Assembly (NCBI GenBank): GCA_021464245.1 | Contig: JADCRB010000013.1 | Location: forward strand, 1,619,424 to 1,683,423 | DNA from: Carallia brachiata | Taxonomy: Eukaryota > Streptophyta > Magnoliopsida > Malpighiales > Rhizophoraceae | Direction: 5' to 3' | DNA length: 64,000 bases | Shown here: positions 12,317 to 24,600 of the stretch, one piece after another | Layout of the letters: each line of letters starts with the position of its first letter | Numbering within the stretch: the stretch's first letter is position 1 | Notes under the pieces: model-generated | What the model saw: only the letters and a program-made list of their open reading frames with translations | Databases searched by the model: none | Told to the model about the DNA's origin: nothing | Position numbers and translations under genes: made by a program

Positions 12317-12562
12317 CACGTTTTTACAATTGGATTTCTAAATGTTTTTGACTCTTCATATCGGTTCTGTACTCTTAATTAAATCATTTCCAAACCAGAC
12401 CCTCTTCAGATAGAAAATAGTTAAGACAGCTGGTCAATATACATATTCAATGTTTGTTTTTTTTTATAAAAAATGTACATATTTGAAATAGATTTTAAAC
12501 GATTGAGCACCCATATGAAAATCTAAAAACGTTTATTCCAATTACAAAAATTTACAAAGATT
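12311..12562. mobile_element. MITE-like inverted-repeat element (about 250 bp)
   Basis: The left end 'cctttacacgttttta.caattgg' is mirrored by 'ccaatta.caaaaatttacaaag' at the right end. The pairing continues inward through 'tctaaatgttttt' and 'aaaaacgttta', and 'catatcgg' with 'ccatatg'. There is no coding capacity. It abuts a 25-nt A run (about 12286-12310). No clean target-site duplication could be set, so the family is open. Confidence 0.5.
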
Positions 12563-13494
12563 TTAGGATTAAACTTTTAGTTTTTTTTAATAATAAAAAA
12601 ATATATCATTAATATGTAAATTATCGTATATGTAGGTCGAGATCGAGAGTCAACTGTTGTTACCCTTATTTAATTTTTCTTATAGAAAAGAAACTCGAAC
12701 ACCATTAAATATGAGCGGAACTCTTTTAAATTGATTATAATATTAACGAGTCTGAAACTATACTGCATATGCACAAATTAATTGACAATTAAAAAAAATA
12801 TTATCATTATTATATAAAATAAAATTTAAATCTGAATCAACCGAAAAAAAAACCATTAACTTACTACCAAAATACAACCTAATAGGATTAAACTTTTGCA
12901 TTTGTGGATGATGAAAGGATGACGAGAATGCGGAGAGAGAGAGAGAGAGAGAGAAAGTTGTTAAAAACGAAAAAAGAAGAGAGAGTCCACGTAAACCAAA
13001 AAATAAAAAAAAAGAATAAAAAAACAAAAAAAATAAAAAAAGAAAGGAGAACATGACTAAAAAATAGAAAAAATGTGCTTAAAATAATTTTATTAGAACA
13101 CTGAGATTCTTCTTCAGATTTAGAATAAGAAAACTAAATTATACAGAAACTTTTGGACACACACAGAGACGCAGAGAGAGAGATTGAAAAAATAGACCAA
13201 AAAAAAAAAAAAGAGGAAGAAGAAGAACCCTAAGAAAGAAATTAGAATCAAACAATGAATTAACTAATTAATTTAATAAATTAGTAACAGAAATGCATAA
13301 TCCCCAAATCTAAATGGGAAACCCTTCTTCATTTCCTCAAATCAGATCCTTCTCCTTCTCCGCTGTTTGGATCCTCCGTTTCTCTCTCTTCTTCGCCGGC
13401 GGCGGTTGAAATTCCCTCGTCGACGCCCTCCTTCCCCCGGAAACTTCTACTTCAATTCAAACGGACGAACGTACAAGTAGAGATAGAGAGAGAG

Positions 13495-16400
13495 ATGGGG
13501 AGTTGGGAGGCGGGAGCGGCGGAGGAGGACGGCGGGATGGGGCGATCGTGTGGGTGCGGAGGAGGAACGGGTCGTGGTGGCCGGGCAAGATACTTGAGCC
13601 CAACGAGATTTCGGAGTGTAATCTGACGACGTCTCCGCGGACGGGGACTCCGGTCAAGCTCCTCGGCCGGGAAGATGCCAGTATGTAAGTCCTCCTTTTA
13701 ATTTAACCTACTTTAGTTAATCCGGATGATGATACAGATGTTCTTTATTGGCTATCATCTTCGGCGCGGAGATTCTTATGTTAATTTTTGCTGTTGGAGT
13801 GTTTTTAAATGATTTAGTATGATTGTGTTTGAGTAAAATTGATTGTAATTGTTTTACTGGGTTTTCTCCGGAAAAGCATTGGGTCATTCTTGTTTATGTT
13901 GGTGCAGGTCGGTTGAAATCTGTTTTTGTCTTCTATGGTTTAGAAATTATTTATTTTTGGGAATCATGAGGGGTTTATGCTTTTGGGTTTAGAATGGTGG
14001 TGGTGGGGTTTCCTTTTCCCAGTCTGTCTTCTTTTTCAATTCTCTGTTTTTTGAGATATTCTTTCCAGCCAACTATACATAATGGCACCTTGATGCTTTC
14101 TTTTTCCGTTTGACGTATCTTTTCCCCTGCCATCCTGACTTACCCATAGTGAACTTAGTACCTAATTTTGAGATTTCCTGCGTGGTCTGTCATAACCCGT
14201 GGATTCAGAGGAAAAGTGAATTGTCTGTTCTTTTGCGGTTGATCATAGAAAACTGCTGCCTTTTAAATTTTTTCATGAAGGTACAATTGGGTTTTGTGCG
14301 CGAGAATAAGAAAACAGTAAGTGTTATTATTTGTCCCATAAGTCTGATTTGATAGCATCATCCAGTTCACTCTTTGAGTTTTTCGATTTGAAGGTCTTGT
14401 TTTGAGCAATTAATGTTTAAAGTTAGATATTTATCTTTTATTTTTGTTGGGATAAGCAAGGACTGCCAACCCTTTTTTAAGGCATTGATGTAGTATGTCC
14501 AATGGATGCATCTTTACATTAATATTTTCATGTTTTACATCATTGAAAAGAAGTGTTGAGGAACAAACTAGTCCCATATCATTTTTATTTCAAATTATTG
14601 ATTTGCGCCATAAATTCACACATCTCATTATTCTCTCTCTCTGTTTTTTTTTTTTTAATATGCTGCCTCCTTCCTATTTATTTTCTTCATTTTAGTGATT
14701 GGTACAATCTAGAAAAGTCAAAACGGGTGAAGGCATTTCGCTGCGGTGAGTTTGATGGCTGTATTGAAAGGGCTGAATCTGCCCAGGGCATGCCAATCAA
14801 GAAAAGAGAGAAATATGCACGCCGAGAAGATGCAATTCTTCATGCCCTTGAGCTGGAAAAGAAACTGTTGAAAAAGCAGGGGAAATTAGCTGCTGATTTT
14901 CCAAGGAGTAAGTCATCTGTGTCCATGAAGAAGGAACTTGTTTCTGTTTCAGAATGCCTGGAAAGTAACAGTGCAAAGCTTGAGAATACTGGATCAAATC
15001 AAATTGCACATAGTGTAGGTACAAATGTAGATGAGACAGTTAGCAGAAGAATTCATTCACTTATTGCCAAGGATGGAAATCAACCAAAGTCAGAAGATGA
15101 TCATTCTGAAGCAATACCACGGATGAGAGGCTTGCAAGACCTTGGGCTTAGGGTCATACCTTTGAAACGAAAGCTTTCATCCTCCACTGACTCAGATGGT
15201 TCCGGGAAACATATAGCTGAGAATCACTCGCAAGATTCTCCCAGCATTGCCCACAGCATGCAGCCAATGGATCAAGCCAATGGTATGTACAAACTCCAGG
15301 GCCCGATTGGCAATTATTTGGTTAAGAGACATGATCAAAGCTGCTCTGTGGTTCAAGTGTTGGAGGGTGGCTCTAGATTTAGCCGTCGCTGATTTATTAC
15401 AACCTGATTCTGTTGCTGTTTCTACTTTTCTTTCAGGAGTGGAGCAAATGGGAACTATATTTCTTGCAAAGAGGAGTAGATATGTTTACTTGCCAGTTGA
15501 GTCTAATGATCTGTTAGATGAGAAAGGATCAGTTGGAAGCCGGAGTAAGCCGGTATCTTCTCATTTTGATGATGATAAGTGCCATTATCCATCTAGTTCA
15601 CTGAATGAAGATAATTCTTCTTCTGAAACTATGGAAGATGCTGAATCAGATTCTTCTGAATCTGTTTCTTGCGAGTCAGAATCAGAGTCTGATTCCTCTG
15701 CAACTGAACCAGACGTGGACAAAGAAATGGCGGTCTTTTTCAGGTTAAATATTTAACATTCCTTGCTGCTATTATGTCAATTCCATGATTTCTCTGGTGA
15801 GAAACAAATGAATTGCTGCACTTTCTTTTTCCCTTTCTTTTGCTTTTGCTCGGAGAATTTCTTTGTGATGATAAATTTTGTGGAAGTAGCTGTTATGCTT
15901 ACTGAACTTGAAATTTCCAGCTGGAAATATGGTTCCTGTTGGATATTGGTTGAAGGATGTTGTGATATGTAACTGTTAGATATTGGTCCTTGCACTTTTG
16001 TAATTGTTTTCTTGGTGACTGCTTAAGGTCTTTTTAATGCTCTCCCCTTTCTCATTCCATGGCCTTTCTTTTCTTCTTGTTTTTTTTCTCCAACAGAATT
16101 TATCAACGATAGTTATTGGCAGTCTTGATTCATGTGAATGCCATTCTGTTTGTTACTGTTCGTCCGGTTCTACTCTGTGATTGTTGACTGGGCTTTGTCA
16201 AACTCTCAAATGGATGATATTACGTCTTGCCTTTGTTGTTGCTACACTTGGCTGTCAGAAGTGTTCAAATAATGACTGTGGGGCACTTTGGCATTATGGT
16301 TTTTGAGAGTAATGCCTGCAGGAAGCAAGAACTGCTGTTAACTTTTCTGTAAAGAATGGTGGTTTTATTTATCACCTGTTTTATAGCTGTGGTTTTAATG

Positions 16401-17784
16401 TTATTATTGCTGTATTTTTATATATGTTTGTGGTGTTTAGTTAATGCGGGAAATCCCAAATGTCTGAATTGAGATGGTCATTTCCTTTTTTTTTGTTTTT
16501 TTTTAGTTCTCATTGGCCTCTCTTTCTTTTGGCTGTTCAGATGCTGGTGGACCGACAGAAACCGAACAGGATGCCCTGGGACAAGCTGAAGCACAAGAAC
16601 TTGGAAGTTCAAGCACTGAGGAACGTGATGAATTACTGCTTTCTGGTGATATGTCCCACCTTTATCCGGATGACCCTTTTTATGCTAGTGAGGCGGTGTC
16701 CAAATGGCAATTGAAAGGGAAAAGGAACATTCGACAACTGACAAAAAATTACACAGCTGCCGTACGTTTTGGAAAGCCTCGTCATGGAAACTTCCATAGG
16801 ATAAAGGGAAGCTTTTTGGGGTCAAGGGCCTATGGCGGTTATTCTAATTTCAACAGAAGATATAATGACACTCAAATAGGGAGACTTCGCAATGGAGGTT
16901 ATTTTTACCCATCAAGGTTGTCAATGGAAGATAGAAATAGCACCAGCCTTGATATGATTGATTGGGAAGATATGAATTGGGATGATCGGCCTACCTTTAG
17001 AGGAGGCTGGGGGGTCAGAGTGGGGCCCATAAATCCAGCATTTGCCAGCCATCGCAATTTTGGTGGAAGGATAAGATCCACTTTAATAGATGTTGATTTA
17101 AAAGTCCAAGCTAGCTATCGAAGAGGACCTGTTCCCATTGTCTCTCTCACAAGCAAGTTTAATGGAAATGCAATAATAGGGCATCCAATTCAAATTAAAG
17201 CCCTGGAAGATGGTTCATCTGATAGTTTGATACCTACTAGTGAAGATCACTACAGCAATGAAGTTGTTGACCATGATGGGAATGAAGTACTTTCACCATC
17301 TTGGAGGACGGCTAGAAGGACCAATTTTAGGGTCCCTCGCCCCCATTTGTCTTCATTGTTAGCTGTTGATGATACTGCTAGGGATCTTTCATTCGTAGGC
17401 GAGGAAAGAAGACCGCTGCTAAAAAAGTCGAGCCTAGGGAGTTTCAGTGACAAAGAAGGCCTGGTAACCAAGAGCCTTCCATGCACTCCACGGCCTCCTC
17501 CGTTGGATAAGAAGCTCCGAAAAAAGCTGCCAAAGAAAGTAAGTTCGTCTTCTAATCAGAAAACAAGGACGCTCTCTTCAATCTCAATCCAACAGAATTT
17601 GGGCAGCAGTAGCATTGAAATGAATGGCCGTTTCAAAACGCATCCGTCTGGGCTGACTACAGTGGCTTGCATACCTGTGAAATTAGCATACAGTAGGTTA
17701 CTTGAGAAGATTAATAGACCACCATTAAAAGCAGCAGGTAAAGCATTTGGATCAAGTAGGAATACAGAAGAACAAGCATCATAA
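13495..17784 (+). CDS. PWWP-domain chromatin protein of the PWO family (PWO1-like), with apparent indels
   Basis: PWO proteins (PWWP INTERACTOR OF POLYCOMBS; also PEAT-complex subunits) are nuclear, read histones through PWWP and contact PRC2. Exon 1 (to 13684) encodes GAIVWVRRRNGSWWPGKIL, the PWWP core. A GTAAGT donor joins to DWYNLEKSKRVKAFRCGEFD (exon from 14696). Later come a K/R-rich region, MRGLQDLG, AKRSRYVYLPVES, a Ser/Asp/Glu-rich stretch and, in the last exon (16541-17784), SKWQLKGKRNIRQL and the conserved IVSLTSKFNGNAIIGHPI. The frame fails at three points. The PWWP frame has no ATG; the only good ATG (13495, MGSWEAG) is out of phase, as if one G were missing. TTT at 15378-15380 looks one T too long, although a 70-nt intron at 15367-15436 could also restore the frame. 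The T5 run at 15736-15740 makes the 15743/16541 splice out of phase. Introns: 13685-14695 and 15744-16540. Single-base sequence errors are likelier than decay, since the rest is well kept. Confidence 0.8.
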
Positions 17785-18661
17785 GTCGCATGTACTTTTG
17801 TCATACGGGCAGCAGCTTAATAACGTGTATGCAACAATTGTTAACTAAAGTTTCTCTCCCACCATGAACTGTATACATTGTCAGCACTGTCAGGGTGAGG
17901 ACTGTGTCATCTTTTTAGAATAATTAGATGAAAGTAGGCAGTTTGAAATTGATTACAAATGAAAGTAGGCAGTTGGAAATTCTCTAAGTTACATTTTATT
18001 TACATAGCCTCATGTATCTTTAGGTTGTTTTCTAAACATTGACAATTTATAGAGAAACCTGGTACAGTGTGAAATGTGAATCAATGAAGTCACCATCTCT
18101 TTTGAGTTTTTACTTCCTTTTCTTTTATTGCTTGTATCGTTTTGAATATGAAAGGGCTTATATTTCATACACTGAATTTGCAACAATGTAAATTAATTTT
18201 TTTAATCTTGTTATCAGAATAATGCAAAATTTTCTTTTTTATTTTAAAAATCATAAATGGGTGTTTTATTGTTACTTAATATAGATAAAAGTTAATTGTA
18301 ATTGCATAAAAGATCTTTAGGAAGCTTGAGAGACCAACATTCCAGCAACGCTGATTGAGCAAAGGAGAGTAGGGGAAACACAATAAAAGCATCATTTGAC
18401 AATTTTATTTCACAGATTACATGGCCGAAGTGCCAAGAATCATATTGGGGTGTTGAATATTCCCCTTGTAAACAAGTTGCCACTGGTTGTTGGTTTAGGT
18501 GGCATTACCATCAAAGAGATCTCTATGCAAAAACATGATGAGTAAATACAAAGCAAGTGCAGATGTCTTTGCGTGAACAACTTATAGAAGAATATTCAGC
18601 CAACGACGCCCTCATGCATGTAGATATGCTGCTGGGATTTCAGCCATTCCAGTACATAAAC
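17785..18661. other. Convergent 3' intergenic region between PWO and scramblase genes
   Basis: The two genes converge here. The stretch should hold both 3' UTRs and their polyadenylation regions. No further gene or repeat is seen. Confidence 0.5.
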
Positions 18662-21600
18662 CTACTCGCCAACGGCAACAAAAGGGATTGCCCTGACAAA
18701 AGGAACACAAAATAGATTAGGTTTTATTCTGAGATATTCACAAAGCACCACATCAACGTAATTAACTTGTATGGGAAGAGCAGAATTAATTCTTGAAAAG
18801 GGACATCAAGAAAACAACGCTGAGATGATTGGTGGCACAGATTTCTGGAACATGGGTTCTCAATCTCTTGCGATGGGGCATCTGTCTCTCTCCCTAATCC
18901 ATCTAGTGAAATCACAAGTTTTAGGCATGTTTATTATTTTGGGTGAGAGCGCTTTAAAGTAACGCTGCTCTCACTGCACGTAGTGTTTGTTCTTCTGATA
19001 CTCTCTGGCATGAGCAGCCTTTAACTGCATTCCCAATCATTGAGATAATCTTACACAATGGAGAAATTCCTCAAAACAACTCAGCAAAGAAGATTACCAG
19101 CCACCATGTCTCGAAAAATAGTCATTATCCAGTGAAATAGCAAGAGCAACAGCTATGGCTCTCTCCGACAAAGTCAGCGGCCGAACAACTTCCAACTCAT
19201 CAACCTGCCACCAAAAGGGAAATGCAACAAAATAGGAAAAGAACAAAGTAAGGATATCAAGAAGAATGGTTAAATCAGAGAAAAATTACCCACCATTGTA
19301 GCAGGGCCAGTCTTGGCGCTGGGATCAGAGCTCCCAAAACGTATTACATACTGACCAGCATCAGTGAATATCTGCAATGTTCACAAAGATTTACATACTG
19401 TATTGTATGTTGCTGCTCATGCAACATGCAATGCTAAAAACCATTACTCCTTTTCTCTCCTTTTTGATGCACAAAATACAAAAGCTGTCGCATATCCCAA
19501 AAAAGAAGAGCAGCCAAAGCAGTAAGCCTCCACAGCCATAAAATACCACCCCAACCCCTCCTCCTCCTCACACCCATAGAAGAAAAAAAGAAAAATAGAC
19601 CCTTCCCCACGCCCCAAAAAGAACAAATTATTTGCTTTTCTACCAAGATTTATAAATCTTTATTATAAGGTGAGATTCGAGTCATAGTAGATGAATGTAC
19701 CACACAAATCCATCCCACTATTGCAGAATAATCTCTACCGTGTGTACAATGGAAGAGGTCCCACAAGAATATAGATAAGTAATTAGGCAGTAAAAGCTTG
19801 GTACATCAACTGTGGAGATGTGAGCCAACTTTTTTTTCCTATGCTTAATAATAGATATGAATTTGTTGCCATTTTTATTTTGCTTCCAGACACCAAAATT
19901 ACTTGCACTCATAACTTGAATAATATCTCTCTCAATGCTTAGCACACAGACACATATGCTTGGTACATTATCAAAGAAATTGACCACTAGCTTAAAGTGA
20001 TAAAAATCCAATAACAAATACGCCATAATATAAACCAACCAGAAAACCATCGGACATAAGCAAATGCTTATTACAAAGGAATTGAAATAAAAAAATAATG
20101 CATGTTACAAACACAGTGACCACTTGTCATATGTTAGAAAGAAGAGAGAACCTCAAATCCAAAACCTCTCCAGTCACGATCTATTTGTGCCAACAGTTTC
20201 CCATCAATGTCTTTCAAAGTAAATGTCCAATTCCACAAACCAGGATTCTCGACCACTGCAAATTGCGTATTGCTGCAAATAGAATTGTTAGTCTAGGTAA
20301 TAGATGTACATGGTAGGATGTATGGATGAGAAATGGATGTCAGACTAGGCTGGACTCAAAATGCAATAGTACATGAATTACAGAGCCACCAATTGTTGAT
20401 TATAATTTCAAATAATTCACAAATGAACCCAGGAATGGACACTGTACTCTTATCGAGAGAGTGAAGTCGCACGGAATTATACCATTTCCCGCCTTTCTCT
20501 GGCAAATAATCTCATGTGTAATGATATAAGTCTCATCATTTTGATAGAAAAGCAGCAAACCAAACTCTGACTCATCTCTAACATAAAGGTTTCTTCGTAG
20601 TTGAGGGTTCTTTAATAATTGAGCAACATTTAATTGGTCCAAGAAATTAACCAGATGCCTCTTGCTGTTAACATCTCTCTTATCTTTTTTCCCAAACTCT
20701 GGTTTCATACTTTCAGGGAAACCGTTTAAAGAAAAATCTCTAAGGGCTGCAAGCAACAGTGTGTCCAGAAACATTAAAAGATATTTGCGCTTGAATTTGC
20801 AGTCTTTATTCCCCTCCTTTTCTCCTGAGGATTGAGGTGTGGGCAAGCTCTCTGTTTTCCCTTATCTATTCACCTTTCCCCTCGTCACAAGGGATTTGCA
20901 TCAGTAGACCTTAGCCTCCAATTGGTATTTTATGTTCTCTATCAAAATTTTAGAGTTTATGATAAAAACTATTATGATTAGTAGTTCATCAACAGCCAGT
21001 CACAGATCCAGTTAAATTAGGCATTATCAGACTAATATCTGTATTTCGAATATTCTTGCCAATTTTCCATGAAAAAGAAAATAAACATCTTGAATTAACC
21101 ACTCAACATCACACCATTATCCACAAACAAATAGTAAAAGTGCTAAACCTCAATTTGAAAGGACAATCATTGTAACCATGCTGATGATTCAAATAATGAC
21201 AAGCGAAGATTACCCCAGGTACAAATCATAAACCCTCCTCCACAGATGCCATCTTCTATGCACCACACCAACTTCCTGTGAAACAGCATACATGCATCAC
21301 AAAATAATAGACAGCTGTTGCACTCTCAAAGCTTCCTAAAGGATGAGAATGAACCATAGAGCATAGCTATGCCAAATTGACATACCTTACCATTAATCTC
21401 TACATAAATTGTGCTAGTTATCCACCAAAAAGGCCGTCGAACCTAAAACAGTGAAATGACTCCATTGAAATGAAATAGAGCACATTCATTAGTCAAGTGC
21501 AGAAAGGAAGTTCTTAAAATGTTTAACAAGATAATGCTAACAGGGACCCTACCCTAAAGAGCTCATTACCCAAGCCATCGGTTATGTAAGCAACAAAAGG

Positions 21601-24600
21601 GCGCCTTAGACGAAGTAACTGCAAGCAAATAGAAGAGGCATCACCATAACAGTGTTTTGGGACATGACGAACTTAAAATGAGAGATTCAACAAATGCAAA
21701 GACAGTGAATCCAAGAAATAACAGCAACTCCTATTTACCAATCCCATTAAGTACATATGTAGAGTAGTATGATCTGTATGAATTAATAACGCAGTAAACT
21801 GGTGCCAGCATGTTCAAAAAACAAAATGCATGGGAATTTTTAATATCAAAATATACAATGAGCTGAATTAAGCCTTCATATCAACCATTCCATATATAGA
21901 AATATAGTTCATTGAGCCCTAGATAATTTTATCATGCCTGACTACTTTTGTGCACATTTTTCAGACGCTCTTCCGATCTTTGTACCTTCTTCTCAGTATA
22001 TCCTCAAAATGAACTGACAAAGAAGATACATTTTTTGAACATATATTTCCGCATGTGACCCAACCGGTTAAATTTATTGGCTCTTGAACTTGGGCCAAGC
22101 TAACTCACTGTCAGCTCAAGCAGTTAATACTAAATACTAATGATGAGTGGGACTAAAATATGCCTCATGAGTATTGAGGTGCTTTATGAGGCAGAGTCTC
22201 CCAATCAGGCAACAGAAAATTATTTAGCCTGTTTTTGTAACAACGTAATATTCCCAAGGCATGAAGATGATGATAAATATTAGCAATATTTGGCTCTTTA
22301 ATGTCTTGAAGTCCTATTCAGGTCTGAAACTTTTCACCATATGATCTTCTTTTGTTTCATCTAGGAATTGTGCTTCTTATGACTTCTTAATTCTTTAGGA
22401 AATTTTTAGGAATTTAAGAGTACTGATTTTATATCCAGGCTACCATTTGCCTCATCCAAGCCACACACTGCTTATTAGGCTGCCTTAGTACCAGTCACTA
22501 GTAAAACTGGAAACATGAACCACATTCGATTCAAACAGGGAATAAATTAGAACAGGAAAGGCAAGCTCCATCAAAAATGGCTTTATCTGAACAGGTTAAG
22601 GTCTATTTTAGCTGCACCGTAAGGCTTTCAATTAACACTAGACGAGCTTAAAGTAAAACTTATTTCTTTTTGAGTGGGTGAGATTGATATAATAAGCACC
22701 AAGGCATAACAAACAAGTTCAGAAGATTAACACATTTTGGAAAAAAAAAAAAAAGCACAATGTGAAGAATAACCATTCAAATATTATAAATAAAAAGGAT
22801 TGGAGATGAAGAACACCTGTCTGGCAATTAGATTGCTCTGTTCACGAATGAAACCAACAGGCTGCAAACAAGTTTTCCAAGAAACACAGCTGTAATTTGT
22901 TCTATGTTCTTTTCATAAGTAGAAAATTCAGGAATAATGAAATTAGTTACTTACTGACTGAGGGTAGCACACATCAACAACTAAATAACGATTCTCCTGC
23001 AACAGCAACATACACATTTAGCAAGGAAGAGCCTATAAGAATGGGAAAGGAAAAAAAAAAAAAAAAAAAGAAACAGATTCCAATGCAAACAAACGATAAA
23101 TAGGTTCCACAATGAATTTGCTAGCACAACTTCATCAACACTTGAGAGATTAACAAACCTTGTAACAAGGTGCAGATATTAGAATACCAAAATGGAGCAA
23201 CTAAGAATGCAGTGACAAAACAATGTCAAGAGCATTTCAGTACATGGAACTATAAAACCAGGAATATACAGGTTCTGAACCACAGCAATCCAACTATGAT
23301 CTAAAGCATTCATGACAAAACATTATTTCCAGTGTTGCCAAAGTTGAGTTAGACCATGACTATAAACGAAAGACAAACTTGCATGGAAGTTTGCTAAATC
23401 ATCCAACCAAACCTTGCCCAATTATGACATCAAGCACTCAGACCATTAATGTTGCTTTCAATGCTTTCAAAACTGAAGTTATATAGATTTGCTGATTTTA
23501 AAGTCTTCCAACAAACTAGAAGTCATAGGAAATTACATTATTGCAAAATTTTCCAATTTCAATGCACAATCCAGTGATCTAAACACTGTGGTCCTTGCAA
23601 GCTTGTAGATAGGACTTCAGTGGTGTTGCAAGGTGCAAAATAAGTGTCAACAAGTGGCAAAATGAATTTTCGAAAAACTGAATTCCTAAAATATTGCCAA
23701 TCTTTTTTACACGTAGCAGCTGGTGGAAAAAGGCTTTTAAATGTCTATTGAACTGAAGTCAATTACGAGCAAAGGCCAATCTAGTTGACTCAGCTACAAA
23801 GATCCATTTCCTCCATTATTAAAATTTTTCCTGGCTTAATCTTTGTATGAGTTAAAGTTCCTGGCTGTTAACAGCTAATGATAAACGTACACAAATACCA
23901 GTGTACCATCTAATAAGCACATGGACAAAAAATCATGCCATCTTCAGAAGAGTTTACCTGCTCAAAACCAAGCATGAGGTTTGCCCACTCTATATCCCTG
24001 GTAATCAACAAATTGGATCTAGAAAGAAGAGGTGCAACCCTAGCCTGCAAAATGTGGGAGATTGAGAGTAAGGTAGATCCATTTGAATATCAGTGCCAGG
24101 CTCAAATAAAGGTTTAACTGCTTCTCTCTGACTTGTCCCCAGAGAAAATGGCAAGGCCACAACTGCACTGGGACAAACACAGTGATGTAAGACTCTTCAA
24201 CAAAATGGCTGCTTCATTCAGTTCAAATAGTCTGATATTCAAACTAATTGAGGTCAGTTACACAGATCACTCAGGTGAAATTGGAAGAGGTCATAAACAA
24301 TTACAAAGCACCATTATTAACTTTAAGAAGGAAAATAGCATTTCATTCAAGCTAACCCAACAGGTAACAACAATCATTGGATTGTCAGCTGCCCCTTTCT
24401 CATGCCTTCCTTCCATTTCCATTTTTTGCACTTATTCAAACCAATAGTTCAAAGTATCTTGCAGTCCTTGTGGTTTGCCAACTAGCACAATTAATCCATC
24501 CACTTGATTACTTTCCATCTCTGTCCTTCAACCATCTCATGAATGAGTTTTTGTCAAGTGGCAAAGGTCAGCCATAGTAGATCATGTTGGTCCCATAAGA

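Noticed and set aside
24133..24447. 104-codon plus-strand ORF in a scramblase intron
   Set aside because: On the strand opposite the host gene, no domain, composition typical of chance.
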